NCBI RefSeq assembly: GCF_014596745.1
Contig: NZ_JABTCF010000003.1
Span: 395,864 to 459,863 of the forward strand
Source: Maribacter aquimaris
GTDB taxonomy: Bacteria; Bacteroidota; Bacteroidia; Flavobacteriales; Flavobacteriaceae
DNA length: 64,000 nt
Direction of reading: 5' to 3'
The notes beneath the pieces are model-generated. The model saw only the letters and a list, made by a program, of their open reading frames with translations. It was not told the origin of the DNA and made no database searches. Position numbers and translations under genes: made by a program. Below, in pieces: positions 28,315 to 38,366 of this stretch (the stretch's first letter is position 1; each line of letters starts with the position of its first letter).

Positions 28315-28497
28315 TTAAACGCGTCCCTTAAGGGCATTGAAAACCCAGGCAATGGCAAAAAAACCAATACCAACCGATGCAAATCCCCATCCGGCAACTT
28401 CGTCATATCTAAAAGCCCCTAAAGCTATAAGTGCAAGGCCAACAAATATCATAATAAAGGTAGCCCATGCCAATACAGTATTTTTATTCATTCCCAT
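28315..28497 (-). CDS. CAL67264-type small membrane protein
   Basis: 60 residues (58 if started at the second Met at 28491). Two hydrophobic helices (about 8-27 and 34-54) with the conserved piece FRYDEVAGWGFASVG between them match the small flavobacterial CAL67264 family. It lies 38 bp upstream of ettA on the same strand and may be co-transcribed. Function unknown. Confidence 0.75.
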   Translation of the reverse strand: MGMNKNTVLAWATFIMIFVGLALIALGAFRYDEVAGWGFASVGIGFFAIAWVFNALKGRV

Positions 28498-28571
28498 TTT
28501 AAGTTCGTTAGGTTTTTGGTAACTCCAAATATCGTAATTTTTAGATAAAAAATATCCTAAACACCCCTATT

Positions 28572-29555
28572 TTATTGCTCGAAAGGAAACTTAATCCCAT
28601 TTTGGAACCTTATGGTTTCCAATAATTCGGCCAAATCCAAACTGTTTTGATGGGACCATAAACCACTCTGCAACTCCCCTTTTCGCAAACAGGAATTGAC
28701 TTCCTCTATCTCATACGTATATCCGTTACCTAGTGTGGGTAGTTCAACAGCATCGATCTGCTTTCCTTTCTTTAGGCCATACCCTTGTGCGATATGCCAT
28801 TGTCCGTTGAGGAATATAGATCCCGTACTGCCTGAAATCTCCGCCTCCATTTTCGATTCGGAGGTCAATCCACTATACAAAATGGCTTGGGCATTGGGAT
28901 AATCAAAAATCATCGAAGTTTGGATTTCCACCCCTGTTTTATAAAACTTGGAGGATGATGTAATGGCATCCGGCATCCCTAACAACAAATAGGAAAGAAA
29001 AACGGGATATATACCGATATCCAACAAAGACCCCCCTCCCAGATCGGGATTCAATAATCGACCTTCCTCTGGCCTATCCAAGGCATAAAAAGCGAAATCG
29101 GCATGTAAATAACCCAAGGGCCCAATCTCACCTGCATCAACCATAGCTTTTGCCTTCTTAATAGATGGATTAAAGCGTGACCACAACGCCTCCATAAGAA
29201 AAACCTGGTTCTTCCCTGCAACGGCAATCATTGTTTCAATATCCGAACGGTCTATTCCCATGGGTTTCTCACAAAGGACATGTTTCCCATGTTCCATAGC
29301 CATAATACTCCATTCCTTATGTCCCGTATGCGGTGTGGCAATGTAAACCACATCCACTTCATCGCATTCAAATAAGTCCTTATAACTCCCAAAGGCATGT
29401 TTTGCCTGGAATTCTTTGGCAAATACCGCCGCCTTGTCCATACTTCTTGAGGCGACAGCAGTAATTTCAGCACCATCTACCAAATTGAGGTCGTTGGCGA
29501 ATTTATGGGCAATACCTCCCAATCCGATAATTCCCCATCGTATCTTTTGTTCCAT
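28572..29555 (-). CDS. Gfo/Idh/MocA family oxidoreductase
   Basis: 327 residues. An N-terminal Rossmann domain (WGIIGLGGIAHKFANDL, about 6-22) contains the conserved CEKPMGID (about 93-100), and a C-terminal dimerisation domain includes GGGSLLDIGIYPV (about 173-185). Members oxidise or reduce sugars and other polyols with NAD(P). The substrate cannot be told; similar proteins include dihydrodiol and 1-deoxyxylose dehydrogenases. Confidence 0.88.
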   Translation of the reverse strand: MEQKIRWGIIGLGGIAHKFANDLNLVDGAEITAVASRSMDKAAVFAKEFQAKHAFGSYKDLFECDEVDVVYIATPHTGHKEWSIMAMEHGKHVLCEKPMGIDRSDIETMIAVAGKNQVFLMEALWSRFNPSIKKAKAMVDAGEIGPLGYLHADFAFYALDRPEEGRLLNPDLGGGSLLDIGIYPVFLSYLLLGMPDAITSSSKFYKTGVEIQTSMIFDYPNAQAILYSGLTSESKMEAEISGSTGSIFLNGQWHIAQGYGLKKGKQIDAVELPTLGNGYTYEIEEVNSCLRKGELQSGLWSHQNSLDLAELLETIRFQNGIKFPFEQ

Positions 29556-29573
29556 GTTGATTTAAATTATACC

Positions 29574-29581
29574 CAAAAGTA
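29574..29581 (-). promoter_or_regulatory. Candidate -7 element for the Gfo/Idh/MocA gene
   Basis: The minus strand reads TACTTTTG, matching TAnnTTTG, 18 bp upstream of the start codon. Confidence 0.4.
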
Positions 29582-29632
29582 ATCAATTTTACTCCTTATC
29601 TTTAACCAAATATTTCACAAATCCGATAGTAT

Positions 29633-31261
29633 ATGGACATTAAGTTCAACAAAAACGAAGATCAAAACAAGTTGCAATTATCCCAATTACGCAAGCGACT
29701 GGCCCAAGTGAAATTGGGTGGGGGCAAATCCCGAATCGAGAAGCAACACGCACAGGGAAAGCTGACCGCAAGGGAACGTATCGCCTATTTGTTGGATGAC
29801 GATGGGGAAAGTATCGAAATTGGCGCATTCGCAGGTGAAGGTATGTACGAGGAACACGGAGGTTGCCCTTCAGGTGGCGTAGTGGTTAAAATCGGCCATG
29901 TACAAGGCAAGCAATGTGTCGTAGTGGCCAATGATGCCACTGTTAAGGCGGGGGCTTGGTTTCCGATTACCGGAAAGAAAAACCTTCGTGCCCAGGAAAT
30001 TGCCATAGAGAATCGATTGCCTATCATCTACTTGGTCGATAGCGCGGGCGTATTTCTACCCATGCAGGATGAAATCTTCCCGGACAAGGAACATTTTGGT
30101 CGCATCTTTAGGAATAACGCCATTATGAGCAGTATGGGCATCACCCAAATTGCCGCGGTCATGGGAAGTTGTGTCGCTGGTGGCGCCTACCTGCCCATCA
30201 TGAGTGATGAAGCCTTGATCGTTGATAAAACAGGTAGTATTTTCTTGGCCGGAAGTTATCTGGTAAAGGCCGCTATCGGGGAACAGATCGACAACGAAAC
30301 CTTAGGGGGAGCAACGACCCATAGTGAGATAAGCGGGGTAACCGATTACAAGGCCAAGGATGACAAGGACGCCTTGGATAAAATTAAAAATATCGTGGAT
30401 AAAATCGGGGATTTTGACAAAGCCGGCTTTAATCGTAAACCCGCCCAAAAACCCAAGGAAAATGTTGAAGACATCTACGGAATTCTTCCCGGCTCGAGAA
30501 CGGATCAGTACGATATGGGGGAAATCATCAGTCGATTGGTCGATAATTCGGAATTCGAGGAATACAAGGCCGGCTATGGCAAAACCATAGTAACAGGCTA
30601 TGCCCGTATCGACGGATGGGCCGTGGGCATTGTGGCCAACCAACGCAAAGTGGTTAAAACAGCTAAAGGGGAAATGCAATTCGGGGGCGTGATCTATTCG
30701 GACTCCGCGGACAAAGCCACCCGTTTCATTGCCAATTGCAACCAGAAGAAAATTCCGTTGGTCTTTTTACAGGATGTTACCGGATTTATGGTAGGCAGTA
30801 AAAGTGAGCAAGGGGGCATTATCAAGGACGGGGCAAAAATGGTGAATGCCGTGAGCAACTCCGTTGTTCCCAAATTCACGATCATTATCGGTAATAGCTA
30901 TGGGGCGGGCAACTATGCCATGTGTGGTAAGGCCTACGACCCTAGATTGATCGTGGCATGGCCCAGTGCAGAATTGGCCGTTATGAGTGGTAATTCGGCC
31001 GCTAAGGTTTTATTGCAGATAGAAAAAGCCTCTTTAAAGAAAAAGGGGGAAACGATCACCAAGGAAAAGGAAGAAGCCCTCTTCAATAAAATAAAGGAAC
31101 GCTATGACGATCAGGTTTCGCCGTATTACGCAGCTGCGAGATTATGGACAGATGCCATCATAGATCCCTTGGATACCCGTAAATGGATATCCATGGGCAT
31201 AGAGGCGGCCAATCATGCGCCCATCGAAAAACAATTCAATATGGGGGTCTTGCAAGTGTAG
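29633..31261 (+). CDS. Acyl-CoA carboxylase, carboxyltransferase (beta) subunit
   Basis: 542 residues. The two crotonase-like halves of the carboxyltransferase are visible: GKLTARERIAYLLDD and MGSCVAGGAYLPIMSDE in the first, GGIIKDGAKMVNAV and IGNSYGAGNYAMCGKAY in the second. These enzymes move a carboxyl group from biotin to acyl-CoA, mostly propionyl-CoA or methylcrotonyl-CoA. The AYDPRLIVAWPSAELAVM region is nearest to methylcrotonyl-CoA carboxylase-type subunits. No biotin carboxylase gene lies beside it, so the partner must be elsewhere. Confidence 0.88.
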   Translation: MDIKFNKNEDQNKLQLSQLRKRLAQVKLGGGKSRIEKQHAQGKLTARERIAYLLDDDGESIEIGAFAGEGMYEEHGGCPSGGVVVKIGHVQGKQCVVVANDATVKAGAWFPITGKKNLRAQEIAIENRLPIIYLVDSAGVFLPMQDEIFPDKEHFGRIFRNNAIMSSMGITQIAAVMGSCVAGGAYLPIMSDEALIVDKTGSIFLAGSYLVKAAIGEQIDNETLGGATTHSEISGVTDYKAKDDKDALDKIKNIVDKIGDFDKAGFNRKPAQKPKENVEDIYGILPGSRTDQYDMGEIISRLVDNSEFEEYKAGYGKTIVTGYARIDGWAVGIVANQRKVVKTAKGEMQFGGVIYSDSADKATRFIANCNQKKIPLVFLQDVTGFMVGSKSEQGGIIKDGAKMVNAVSNSVVPKFTIIIGNSYGAGNYAMCGKAYDPRLIVAWPSAELAVMSGNSAAKVLLQIEKASLKKKGETITKEKEEALFNKIKERYDDQVSPYYAAARLWTDAIIDPLDTRKWISMGIEAANHAPIEKQFNMGVLQV

Positions 31262-31378
31262 TGGTTAGAGGTCGGAATTCTTTTTGAATATAACATCGAG
31301 ACGCTTCGTACAGCATACGCATATCACGATGCCATAGTAAGGCAATAATGATATACAACCTAATCGCTTTTAAATGCT

Positions 31379-32443
31379 TTATATTTTAGCCAAGGTATCC
31401 TTTCGTGAAACCTTACCGTTGACCGTTTCAATAAATTTTTCAACAAATATGATTTCCTTAGGAACCTCATGCTTTTCCAATGTCTGCAAGGTTTTAATCT
31501 TTTCCGAAAGATGATCATCCTCCTCTTTTCCTTCAATCAAAAGAATCAATTTTTGGCCCAATAGATCGTCCGGTAAACCTGTAACGAAATATCTTTGGTT
31601 CAAAACGGAATTAAGTTTACTTTCTATCTGTTCAGGCAACAACTTAATTCCTCCTGAATTAATCACATTATCATACCTCCCCAACCATTTAAATTCTTTA
31701 TTGGAAACCAGTTCTACGATATCATTTGTGACAATTCGTTCATTATTTAAGTTAGGCGCATTTAAAACTAGGCAATTTCTATTGTCTTTTTCAATGGATA
31801 TATCGGGCAATGTTTCAAAGCAGTCCTTGGCACCATTGTTGATTTTCTTTACGGCCACATGGGTTATGGTTTCCGTCATACCATAGGTTTCGTATATATC
31901 TGTCATTTTATCCAGAATCTTCGCTTTAAGGCCCGAGGACACTGGAGCACCACCGACGATCAAGGTTTTGATATGGTTGATTTTGTCCAAGGAATTTTCC
32001 AATTGCAAGGGAACCATGGCACTGAAGTGATAACAACGTTCCGAATCTTTTAAAGGGGTTGAGGAAGGCGGCACCCAGTCCAATTCCAAACCAAGGACCA
32101 TTGACCTTATGAACATCATTTTCCCGGCAATATAATCTCCTGGAAGGCAAAGCAAGGCAGACTGCCCAGGCCATAGATCAAAATAAGAACCCGTAATTTT
32201 GGCCGAATTGACCATATTTTGTTTTTTTAATAATATCTCTTTTGGTTCCCCGGTTGAACCTGATGTCTTTACGGGGATATAATCGTTCTTATCGATCCAA
32301 TCCAATAAAAACTCACCCATAGCCATTTGGTAGGGCTTGCCCTCCTTGATCAGGCTATAGCTTATTTCCCCTAAATCTTTGTAATCAATGGATACCCCGT
32401 TCCATTTGAATTTATAATGAATATCCCTATACATGCGTTTCAT
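31379..32443 (-). CDS. menE: o-Succinylbenzoate-CoA ligase (short AMP-binding enzyme)
   Basis: 354 residues, shorter than the usual 450-500, as is normal for flavobacterial MenE. The AMP-binding loop is KTSGSTGEPKEI (about 58-69), YETYGMTETITHVAV is the A5 motif (about 188-202) and LGRYDNVINSGGIKL the A7/A8 region. MenE activates o-succinylbenzoate as a CoA thioester in menaquinone synthesis. It overlaps the CPBP gene by 17 bp, and menC lies before that, so the three look like one transcript. Confidence 0.85.
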   Translation of the reverse strand: MKRMYRDIHYKFKWNGVSIDYKDLGEISYSLIKEGKPYQMAMGEFLLDWIDKNDYIPVKTSGSTGEPKEILLKKQNMVNSAKITGSYFDLWPGQSALLCLPGDYIAGKMMFIRSMVLGLELDWVPPSSTPLKDSERCYHFSAMVPLQLENSLDKINHIKTLIVGGAPVSSGLKAKILDKMTDIYETYGMTETITHVAVKKINNGAKDCFETLPDISIEKDNRNCLVLNAPNLNNERIVTNDIVELVSNKEFKWLGRYDNVINSGGIKLLPEQIESKLNSVLNQRYFVTGLPDDLLGQKLILLIEGKEEDDHLSEKIKTLQTLEKHEVPKEIIFVEKFIETVNGKVSRKDTLAKI

Positions 32444-33362
32444 TTGTATTTTGTGCGAGAAAAGTGTCCTTATCCATTACCTTTCCTGTGAGTCTGTCTT
32501 TCCAGTTCGTCCAACCATATTTTTTTGAGAAAATCAACAAAAGTATCGGATAGATCACCAAGACAGGAATAAAAATATCCCATCCCAAGGTGGGTTGTGA
32601 TACATCCTTATAAATCGAATTCGTCTGAAAAGCTGTCCAATCTGCAGTCACCAATAAAGCAGCTGTCAGGTTATTCGCCGCGTGAAAACCAAGGGCCAAT
32701 TCAAGTCCCTCATCCATCAAGGTCAGAATCCCCAAAAAGAATCCGGTTCCGATATAGAATACCATGATGCCATATCCTATCTTACCTACTTCGGGGTTGG
32801 CAGCATGCATAATCCCAAAAAGAACGGAAGTGACAATCAAAGGCACCCATCTATTCTTGGCCATAATGCCTAAACCTTGCATCAAATGCCCCCGAAACAT
32901 ATACTCTTCAAAACTGGTTTGCAGTGGCACCAGGACTACGGCCATCACGAACAATATTAAAAAAGGTACGGGTTTAAAGTTAAAGACATAATCATCAGGC
33001 GACATCATGATATCGGCCAACATCATTACGGTCGTTATACCTCCCCAAAGTAAAAAGGAAAACAAAACACGTTTCCAATCCACCTTTTTTCGGGAAGTCG
33101 TCAAGGAGGTGATGGACTGTCCGTGAACCAAGTACACCCATCCCAGAATAACAAAGAAACCCGCCACCAAGGGTCCTATAGCCAAGATAAAGAATACGTT
33201 AAGCCCGATTCTATCGATGATATCGGCCATCATCACATCGACATCCACTGGTGAATTTATGGTCATAATATAATTTATCACCATCATCGCTGAAAACCCT
33301 AAAATAGGAACCCAATATTTCCATAATCCCAAATTCCCTCTGTATCCCTGTTCTATAAACAT
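32427..33362 (-). CDS. CPBP family intramembrane glutamic protease
   Basis: About 311 residues from the ATG at 33362, whose 10-nt overlap with the end of menC is the more natural start; an ATG at 33389 would add nine residues. Seven or eight hydrophobic segments surround the family motifs SFEEYMFRG, VLFGIMHAANP and GFHAANN, the Glu-Glu and His residues of CAAX/bacteriocin-processing (Abi) proteases. Its place between menC and menE is probably an operon habit and not a pathway role. Substrate unknown. Confidence 0.85.
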   Translation of the reverse strand: MFIEQGYRGNLGLWKYWVPILGFSAMMVINYIMTINSPVDVDVMMADIIDRIGLNVFFILAIGPLVAGFFVILGWVYLVHGQSITSLTTSRKKVDWKRVLFSFLLWGGITTVMMLADIMMSPDDYVFNFKPVPFLILFVMAVVLVPLQTSFEEYMFRGHLMQGLGIMAKNRWVPLIVTSVLFGIMHAANPEVGKIGYGIMVFYIGTGFFLGILTLMDEGLELALGFHAANNLTAALLVTADWTAFQTNSIYKDVSQPTLGWDIFIPVLVIYPILLLIFSKKYGWTNWKDRLTGKVMDKDTFLAQNTNETHV

Positions 33363-34405
33363 AATTTCGCTATTAAATTCGGTTGCCAACCCTTATCCGA
33401 TCGGCTATAAATATATCCTTTTTTTACTTCAAGTGGACTTTCAAAATTATTGGTATAAAGGCCACCGGTTCCCAACCCCTGAGGCATTGTATTGTTCAAG
33501 GTATAAGTCCATTGCGCAATAGCATTCAAACCAATATTACTTTCCAGGGCACTGGTTATCCACCATCCAATCCCCATACGTTCGGCAATTTCAATCCACT
33601 CCCCACTCCCTTTGTACCCCCCAACCAAAGTAGGTTTTAGGATAATATATTGGGGGTTTATGGTTTGTAACAACTCTTCCTTTTTTGTTACATCAATAAC
33701 CCCGATCAATTCTTCATCCAAGGCGATGGGCAACGGCGTTCTTTTACAGAGGTCTTTCATTTCCAAAATGTCGCCCTGCCTTATGGGCTGTTCTATGGAA
33801 TGCAATCCGAAATTGGACAATTCCGAAAGTTTACCCAAGGCTTCTTCCGGTTTAAATGCCCCATTGGCATCGACCCGCAATTCAATCCGGTCTTCGGAAT
33901 ACGCTTTGCGAATAGCCTCTAAAAGGGAAATTTCAGATTGAAAGTCAATAGCCCCTATTTTCATTTTAAGACAACGGAACCCTTCCTCCAATTTCTGCTG
34001 GATCTGTTCTAACATATACCCCCTATCCCCCATCCAAATGAGTCCGTTTATAGGGATTGATGCTTCCTTACTTGTGAATGCCGAGGGAAACAACCTATAG
34101 GGATCCCCTGACTCCAAGGATAAAAAGGCCTGCTCGAGTCCAAACTGGATACTCGGAAATGCCCTCAGTTCTTCCCACAAATGGGATAATCCCTTTTCTA
34201 TGTGGTCACAAGTCCATTGAAGCTTGGCTTCATATTCAGGCACATCATCAAAACTGAGGTTTTTGAACATGCCACATTCCCCGATACCAAAACGACCTTC
34301 TTTTTCCAAGATCAGGAACCAAGTTTCCTTTTGATTGAGGATTCCCCGTGAAGTACCACTGGGTCTTTTAAAATCTAATGTGTATTTTTTTACTTTAGCT
34401 TGCAT
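33353..34405 (-). CDS. menC: o-Succinylbenzoate synthase, enolase superfamily
   Basis: 350 residues. An N-terminal capping domain is followed by a barrel with the acid-base lysine in CLKMKIG (about 145), the metal ligands in LRVDANGAF, SIEQP and ALDEELIG, and the second-side lysine in YIILKPTLVGGY. This is the pattern of MenC, which dehydrates SHCHC to o-succinylbenzoate; dipeptide epimerases look similar, but the MenE gene downstream decides for MenC. A TAAATTTG -7-like element stands about 11 bp before the start codon, which would give a very short leader. Confidence 0.87.
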   Translation of the reverse strand: MQAKVKKYTLDFKRPSGTSRGILNQKETWFLILEKEGRFGIGECGMFKNLSFDDVPEYEAKLQWTCDHIEKGLSHLWEELRAFPSIQFGLEQAFLSLESGDPYRLFPSAFTSKEASIPINGLIWMGDRGYMLEQIQQKLEEGFRCLKMKIGAIDFQSEISLLEAIRKAYSEDRIELRVDANGAFKPEEALGKLSELSNFGLHSIEQPIRQGDILEMKDLCKRTPLPIALDEELIGVIDVTKKEELLQTINPQYIILKPTLVGGYKGSGEWIEIAERMGIGWWITSALESNIGLNAIAQWTYTLNNTMPQGLGTGGLYTNNFESPLEVKKGYIYSRSDKGWQPNLIAKLCL

Positions 34406-34452
34406 TCGATGCTGCCAAATTTAATTATATTTTAGGTCTAAAATCTAAAGAA

Positions 34453-35247
34453 ATGCAAAGTATCGAGGGTAAAGTTATTTGGATCACAGGGGCATCTTCC
34501 GGTATTGGCGAAACGTTGGCCTATGAATTGGCCAAAAAAGATTGCAAACTGATCCTTTCCGCCAGGGATGAAAGTGCCTTACAGAAGGTAAAAAGCCGTT
34601 GTGTCCAGACCGATCACATAAGGATTCTACCCTTGGATCTAGGGGATTTGGATACAATGGGAGCGCTTGTGACCAAAGCCCTCTCCTTTTTCAACGAAAT
34701 TGATATCCTGATCAACAATGCGGGTATTAGCCAACGTTCCTTGATTATCGATACCGAATTGGGGGTGTACAAAAAATTGATTGATATCAACTATTTGGGA
34801 ACCGTTGCCTTGACCAAGGCCCTACTCCCTTATTTCATTAGAAGGAATATAGGTCATTTTGTTACGGTGACCAGCTTAATGGGGAAGTTTGGTTCTCCCT
34901 ATCGGTCGGGCTATTGTGGTGCAAAACATGCCCTACACGGATTCTTTGATGTGCTACGGATGGAACACGAAAGGGATGGGGTCGACGTAACCCTTATATG
35001 TCCCGGGTTTGTACAGACCAATATTGCCAAAAATGCCCTCACCGCAAACGGAAGCCAACAAATAAAGGATGATGTCGCTACCCAAAACGGACTTCCGGTC
35101 GAGGTTTTTGCCAAAAGAATGATCCGGGCCATCGAAAAGAAAAAGTTCGAGGCCTATATTGGCCGAAAAGAGACCATGGGTGTTTATCTCAAACGCTTTT
35201 TCCCAAGGTTACTGCACAAGTTTGTCTTAAAGAGCCAGGTTATATAA
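34453..35247 (+). CDS. SDR family NAD(P)-dependent oxidoreductase
   Basis: 264 residues. The cofactor motif TGASSGIGE (about 11-19), NNAG (about 89), the catalytic Ser in TVTSLMGKFG and YRSGYCGAKHALHG (Tyr and Lys of the YxxxK motif) mark a classical short-chain dehydrogenase. The KKFEAYIGRKE and LKRFFPRLL tail is like DltE/DHRS7-type enzymes. Substrate unknown. It is divergent from menC and its stop overlaps the convergent hydrolase gene by 8 bp. Confidence 0.9.
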   Translation: MQSIEGKVIWITGASSGIGETLAYELAKKDCKLILSARDESALQKVKSRCVQTDHIRILPLDLGDLDTMGALVTKALSFFNEIDILINNAGISQRSLIIDTELGVYKKLIDINYLGTVALTKALLPYFIRRNIGHFVTVTSLMGKFGSPYRSGYCGAKHALHGFFDVLRMEHERDGVDVTLICPGFVQTNIAKNALTANGSQQIKDDVATQNGLPVEVFAKRMIRAIEKKKFEAYIGRKETMGVYLKRFFPRLLHKFVLKSQVI

Positions 35248-35920
35248 CGATGTGCTCCCCTATATCCAACAAATGTAATTTCTTGCCGGCACTCTTGAAT
35301 TTATCGATGGCTACTTTATGGTCGATTTCGATATATCCAAAAGTATCGAAATGATATCCCAGTATGTTGTTGCATGCTACAAAGTCGGAGGCCAGGATAG
35401 CATCATCAATCCCCATGGTGAAGTTGTCCCCAATCGGAAGAACGGCCAAATCCAATGACGTAGTCATAGGAATGAGTTTCATATCCATGGTCAAGGCCGT
35501 ATCACCGGCAATATAGATGTGTTTTCCCTCCGTAGAGAGAATAAATCCCCCTGGTTGCCCTCCATAAGACCCATCGGGGAAAGAAGAGGTGTGAATGGCA
35601 TACACGTACTTGAGATTCCCAAAATCGAACTTCCAATTGCCCCCATGGTTCATAGGATGAACTTTGATACCCATGGATTCATAATGTGTCGCAATCTCAA
35701 AATTACTGACCACCACAGCACCGGAAGCCTTGGCAATGGCCTCTACATCCAAGATATGGTCTTGGTGTGCATGGGTAACGAGAATATAATCCGGATGTAA
35801 ATCCTTGATATCGATTTTTCCGGAAGCTTTTTCGTTTCCAGAAATAAAGGGATCGACTAAGATGCACGAATTTTCAGCTTCAATCATGAGTGAAGCATGA
35901 CCTAGGAAAGTAATTTTCAT
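35240..35920 (-). CDS. UPF0173 metal-dependent hydrolase (MBL fold)
   Basis: 226 residues, the usual length of the UPF0173/YtkL family. The metal-binding motif VTHAHQDHILD (about 49-59) and further ligand regions HGGNWKFD, AGDTALTMDM and YHFDTFGYI fit the metallo-beta-lactamase fold. Cytosolic, without signal peptide. Substrate unknown in most members. Confidence 0.9.
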   Translation of the reverse strand: MKITFLGHASLMIEAENSCILVDPFISGNEKASGKIDIKDLHPDYILVTHAHQDHILDVEAIAKASGAVVVSNFEIATHYESMGIKVHPMNHGGNWKFDFGNLKYVYAIHTSSFPDGSYGGQPGGFILSTEGKHIYIAGDTALTMDMKLIPMTTSLDLAVLPIGDNFTMGIDDAILASDFVACNNILGYHFDTFGYIEIDHKVAIDKFKSAGKKLHLLDIGEHIVI

Positions 35921-35939
35921 TTTTGAAGTTTTAGTACTT

Positions 35940-35947
35940 CAAAGTTA
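35940..35947 (-). promoter_or_regulatory. Candidate -7 element for the UPF0173 gene
   Basis: The minus strand reads TAACTTTG, matching TAnnTTTG, 19 bp upstream of the start codon. It lies between this gene and the stop of the upstream kinase gene. Confidence 0.45.
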
Positions 35948-35954
35948 CAGAACT

Positions 35955-37922
35955 CTATTTAAAATTAAACCAAAAGTGAACGCCTTCCGAAACTTTATCC
36001 ACATTTAAACTGGTTTGCAACTGGTTTGCCAAACGATTCATTAGTCGGATACCCATAGAGGATTGGGCACGTATGTCGGTATCCTCCGGTAGACCCACCC
36101 CATTATCGGTATATTCGAAAAACCCTTCCTGTCCGTTCACTTTTCGGATATGGATGTAGATCTTACCATTCTCTTCATCATTTGGAAAGGCATATTTAAA
36201 TGAGTTGGAAACCAATTCGTTCAAAATCAATCCAAAGGGTATGGCCCGATCGATATCCAATTCGACCCCCTCGGCATCAATGGTAATGTTGATATTGTGT
36301 CCACCTTTTTTATAAACGGATTGTACGCTATTGATCAGACTTTCAATATAGCCTTGCATCTCGATTACCGAAAGGTCGTCATTCTGATACAGTTTTTGAT
36401 GTATCAACGCCATGGCCTTCACCCTACTCTTACCTTCTTCCAGGGCTTCTATGGCAGCTTTGCTACGCGTGTTCTTAGTCTGTAGGCTCAATAGACTGGA
36501 GACCATCTGGAGATTGTTCTTTACCCTATGGTGAATCTCCTTCAACAAAGAATCCTTTTCTATCAACGAATTTTCAATAATGTGTTTTTGTTCCGCAATC
36601 AAACGTTGGTTCTTAATACTCTTCAAATACGCATATACAAGTCCAGCAAAACCTAAAAGTGTGAATACCAATGAAATGAACACCAAGCTGATCTTTTCAT
36701 CCTGGGCCGTCATTTCCAGGCGTTGTTGCTCTAAACTCTTTTTCTGTTCTTCGAACATGGCTTGGGTATTGGCAAGATCCCGCCCCATTACGGTAGCCAA
36801 TTGTTGCGTTCTGAGTTCGGACTCATTAATGTCTATGGAATCCCTAATACGCATATTCCGTTTTAGGTATGCCGCGGAATTTTGGTAATCCCTTGTTTTG
36901 TCATAATAAGACGCCAGCAAACGGTTTCTTTTGAGAATATGTTCGGTTTTCGCAAGGTTCACATCAGAACTCAAATATTCCACAGCCTTTTCGTAATCCT
37001 CCAATTGCAGGTAACAGTTGGCGATTTCCAAGGTGTTTTCCACAATATCATCGGAATATTTCCCTTTACTGTTCTCCATGATCTGCTCAATCCCGGATTC
37101 AAGAAAAGGAATGGCCACCTCATATTGCCCCAATTGGGAGTAGCACTTACCGATATTACCATCAATAACGCCCATAAGGCTATTGGCACTGATCAGTTCG
37201 TTTTCTGTCTTAACCACGGTAATGTTGTTAAGATATACCGTTAAATGGCCTTTGGCCTCTTTATATTTGTTGAGTGCAACCGATGGGGAATTGTCCAATC
37301 GCAGATAATTACCGATATTGTTATGGTATTTGGCCTGGCTGAACTCGTCATCGTCGGGAAAGGTTTTCCGCACCTCGATGATATAATCCTTCATTGCCTT
37401 TCGGTGCAAGCCCAAATTGGAATAAATGTCATAAAAGGCAATATCATCGATAAGGCCGAGATCTTTCTTTTCTTTACGTATATCGATTTGTTCTGCGTAG
37501 AGTGCCAGTTGGGAATAATTCCGATCCATCAATCCCAAGAGCTTCGCCTTAAAGTCAAGGCTTAGTTGATCCTTAAGATCATACAATTCGCTTGATATAG
37601 CCAAACTCTTGTCATAATCACCCAGGTCATAATACACCTGGGATTGCATCAACATATAATCCCGTATGGCTATGGAATCTTTTTGTTTAATGGCCTCATT
37701 CAAATATTGGTTCACGGCATCCAACCAATCATAGGCTGAATTCTGTTTATATCTGTTGGGAGCCCCAAAAAAATATGAAAACCGTTCGGCGTTTTGATCC
37801 TGGTTCTTAAAATTGAGATAAACATCGTCAACCAATGGAACCGAATCTTGGGATAGCGCCGTAGGAGCTATCAATAAGCTTAGAATGCTAAAAAATAAAA
37901 AATTGCCAAGCAGCTTTTTCAT
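35955..37922 (-). CDS. TPR-containing sensor histidine kinase (HisKA_2 type)
   Basis: 655 residues: a signal peptide (about 1-24, ending ALSQ), a periplasmic tetratricopeptide-like region (about 60-390), a coiled coil, one membrane helix (about 408-430), then the H-box EIHHRVKNNLQMVSSLL (His near 472) and the ATPase N-box ELVSNSFKYAF and G-boxes YTDNGVGLPE and SSMGIRLM. HisKA_2 kinases often pair with LytTR regulators. One such regulator is the next real gene upstream on this strand, 1.7 kb away, separated by a repeat block. The stimulus is unknown. Confidence 0.9.
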   Translation of the reverse strand: MKKLLGNFLFFSILSLLIAPTALSQDSVPLVDDVYLNFKNQDQNAERFSYFFGAPNRYKQNSAYDWLDAVNQYLNEAIKQKDSIAIRDYMLMQSQVYYDLGDYDKSLAISSELYDLKDQLSLDFKAKLLGLMDRNYSQLALYAEQIDIRKEKKDLGLIDDIAFYDIYSNLGLHRKAMKDYIIEVRKTFPDDDEFSQAKYHNNIGNYLRLDNSPSVALNKYKEAKGHLTVYLNNITVVKTENELISANSLMGVIDGNIGKCYSQLGQYEVAIPFLESGIEQIMENSKGKYSDDIVENTLEIANCYLQLEDYEKAVEYLSSDVNLAKTEHILKRNRLLASYYDKTRDYQNSAAYLKRNMRIRDSIDINESELRTQQLATVMGRDLANTQAMFEEQKKSLEQQRLEMTAQDEKISLVFISLVFTLLGFAGLVYAYLKSIKNQRLIAEQKHIIENSLIEKDSLLKEIHHRVKNNLQMVSSLLSLQTKNTRSKAAIEALEEGKSRVKAMALIHQKLYQNDDLSVIEMQGYIESLINSVQSVYKKGGHNINITIDAEGVELDIDRAIPFGLILNELVSNSFKYAFPNDEENGKIYIHIRKVNGQEGFFEYTDNGVGLPEDTDIRAQSSMGIRLMNRLANQLQTSLNVDKVSEGVHFWFNFK

Positions 37923-38366
37923 ACGTAATAAAAAACCAGATTATTTTAAATAATCGGTTTTATAAGTTTTTTGTTGTAATTCAAATCCTTCTATACTCGT
38001 ATTAATGTATCGTTAGAACGAAATTTTACAACTGTGATTGTCCTCGTTTAATAAATCGTACCCTATTTTAACAAAATGCTAGGCATTCCGCCAAAAAGGG
38101 ATTGGTTCCCCATGGTCGATAAGCAACATCAATACCCCACAAAAGCGCAGGTTTCATTCCATTATCAAGTAAGTTTGGGGAAACTAATTGAACCATAAAA
38201 TTATGGCATAGGTCGGCTGACCCCGCAATTATGTTGTGAAACTGCCTTATTCTGTTGTGAAACGATGAATTGGGACATTCCTATGTATTTCATCGGATTT
38301 TTAATGCCTTTCATGGAGTTTTGTAGGAAAATAGGAAGTCTCGAAGGCATCTTAGGTCAATCCCGA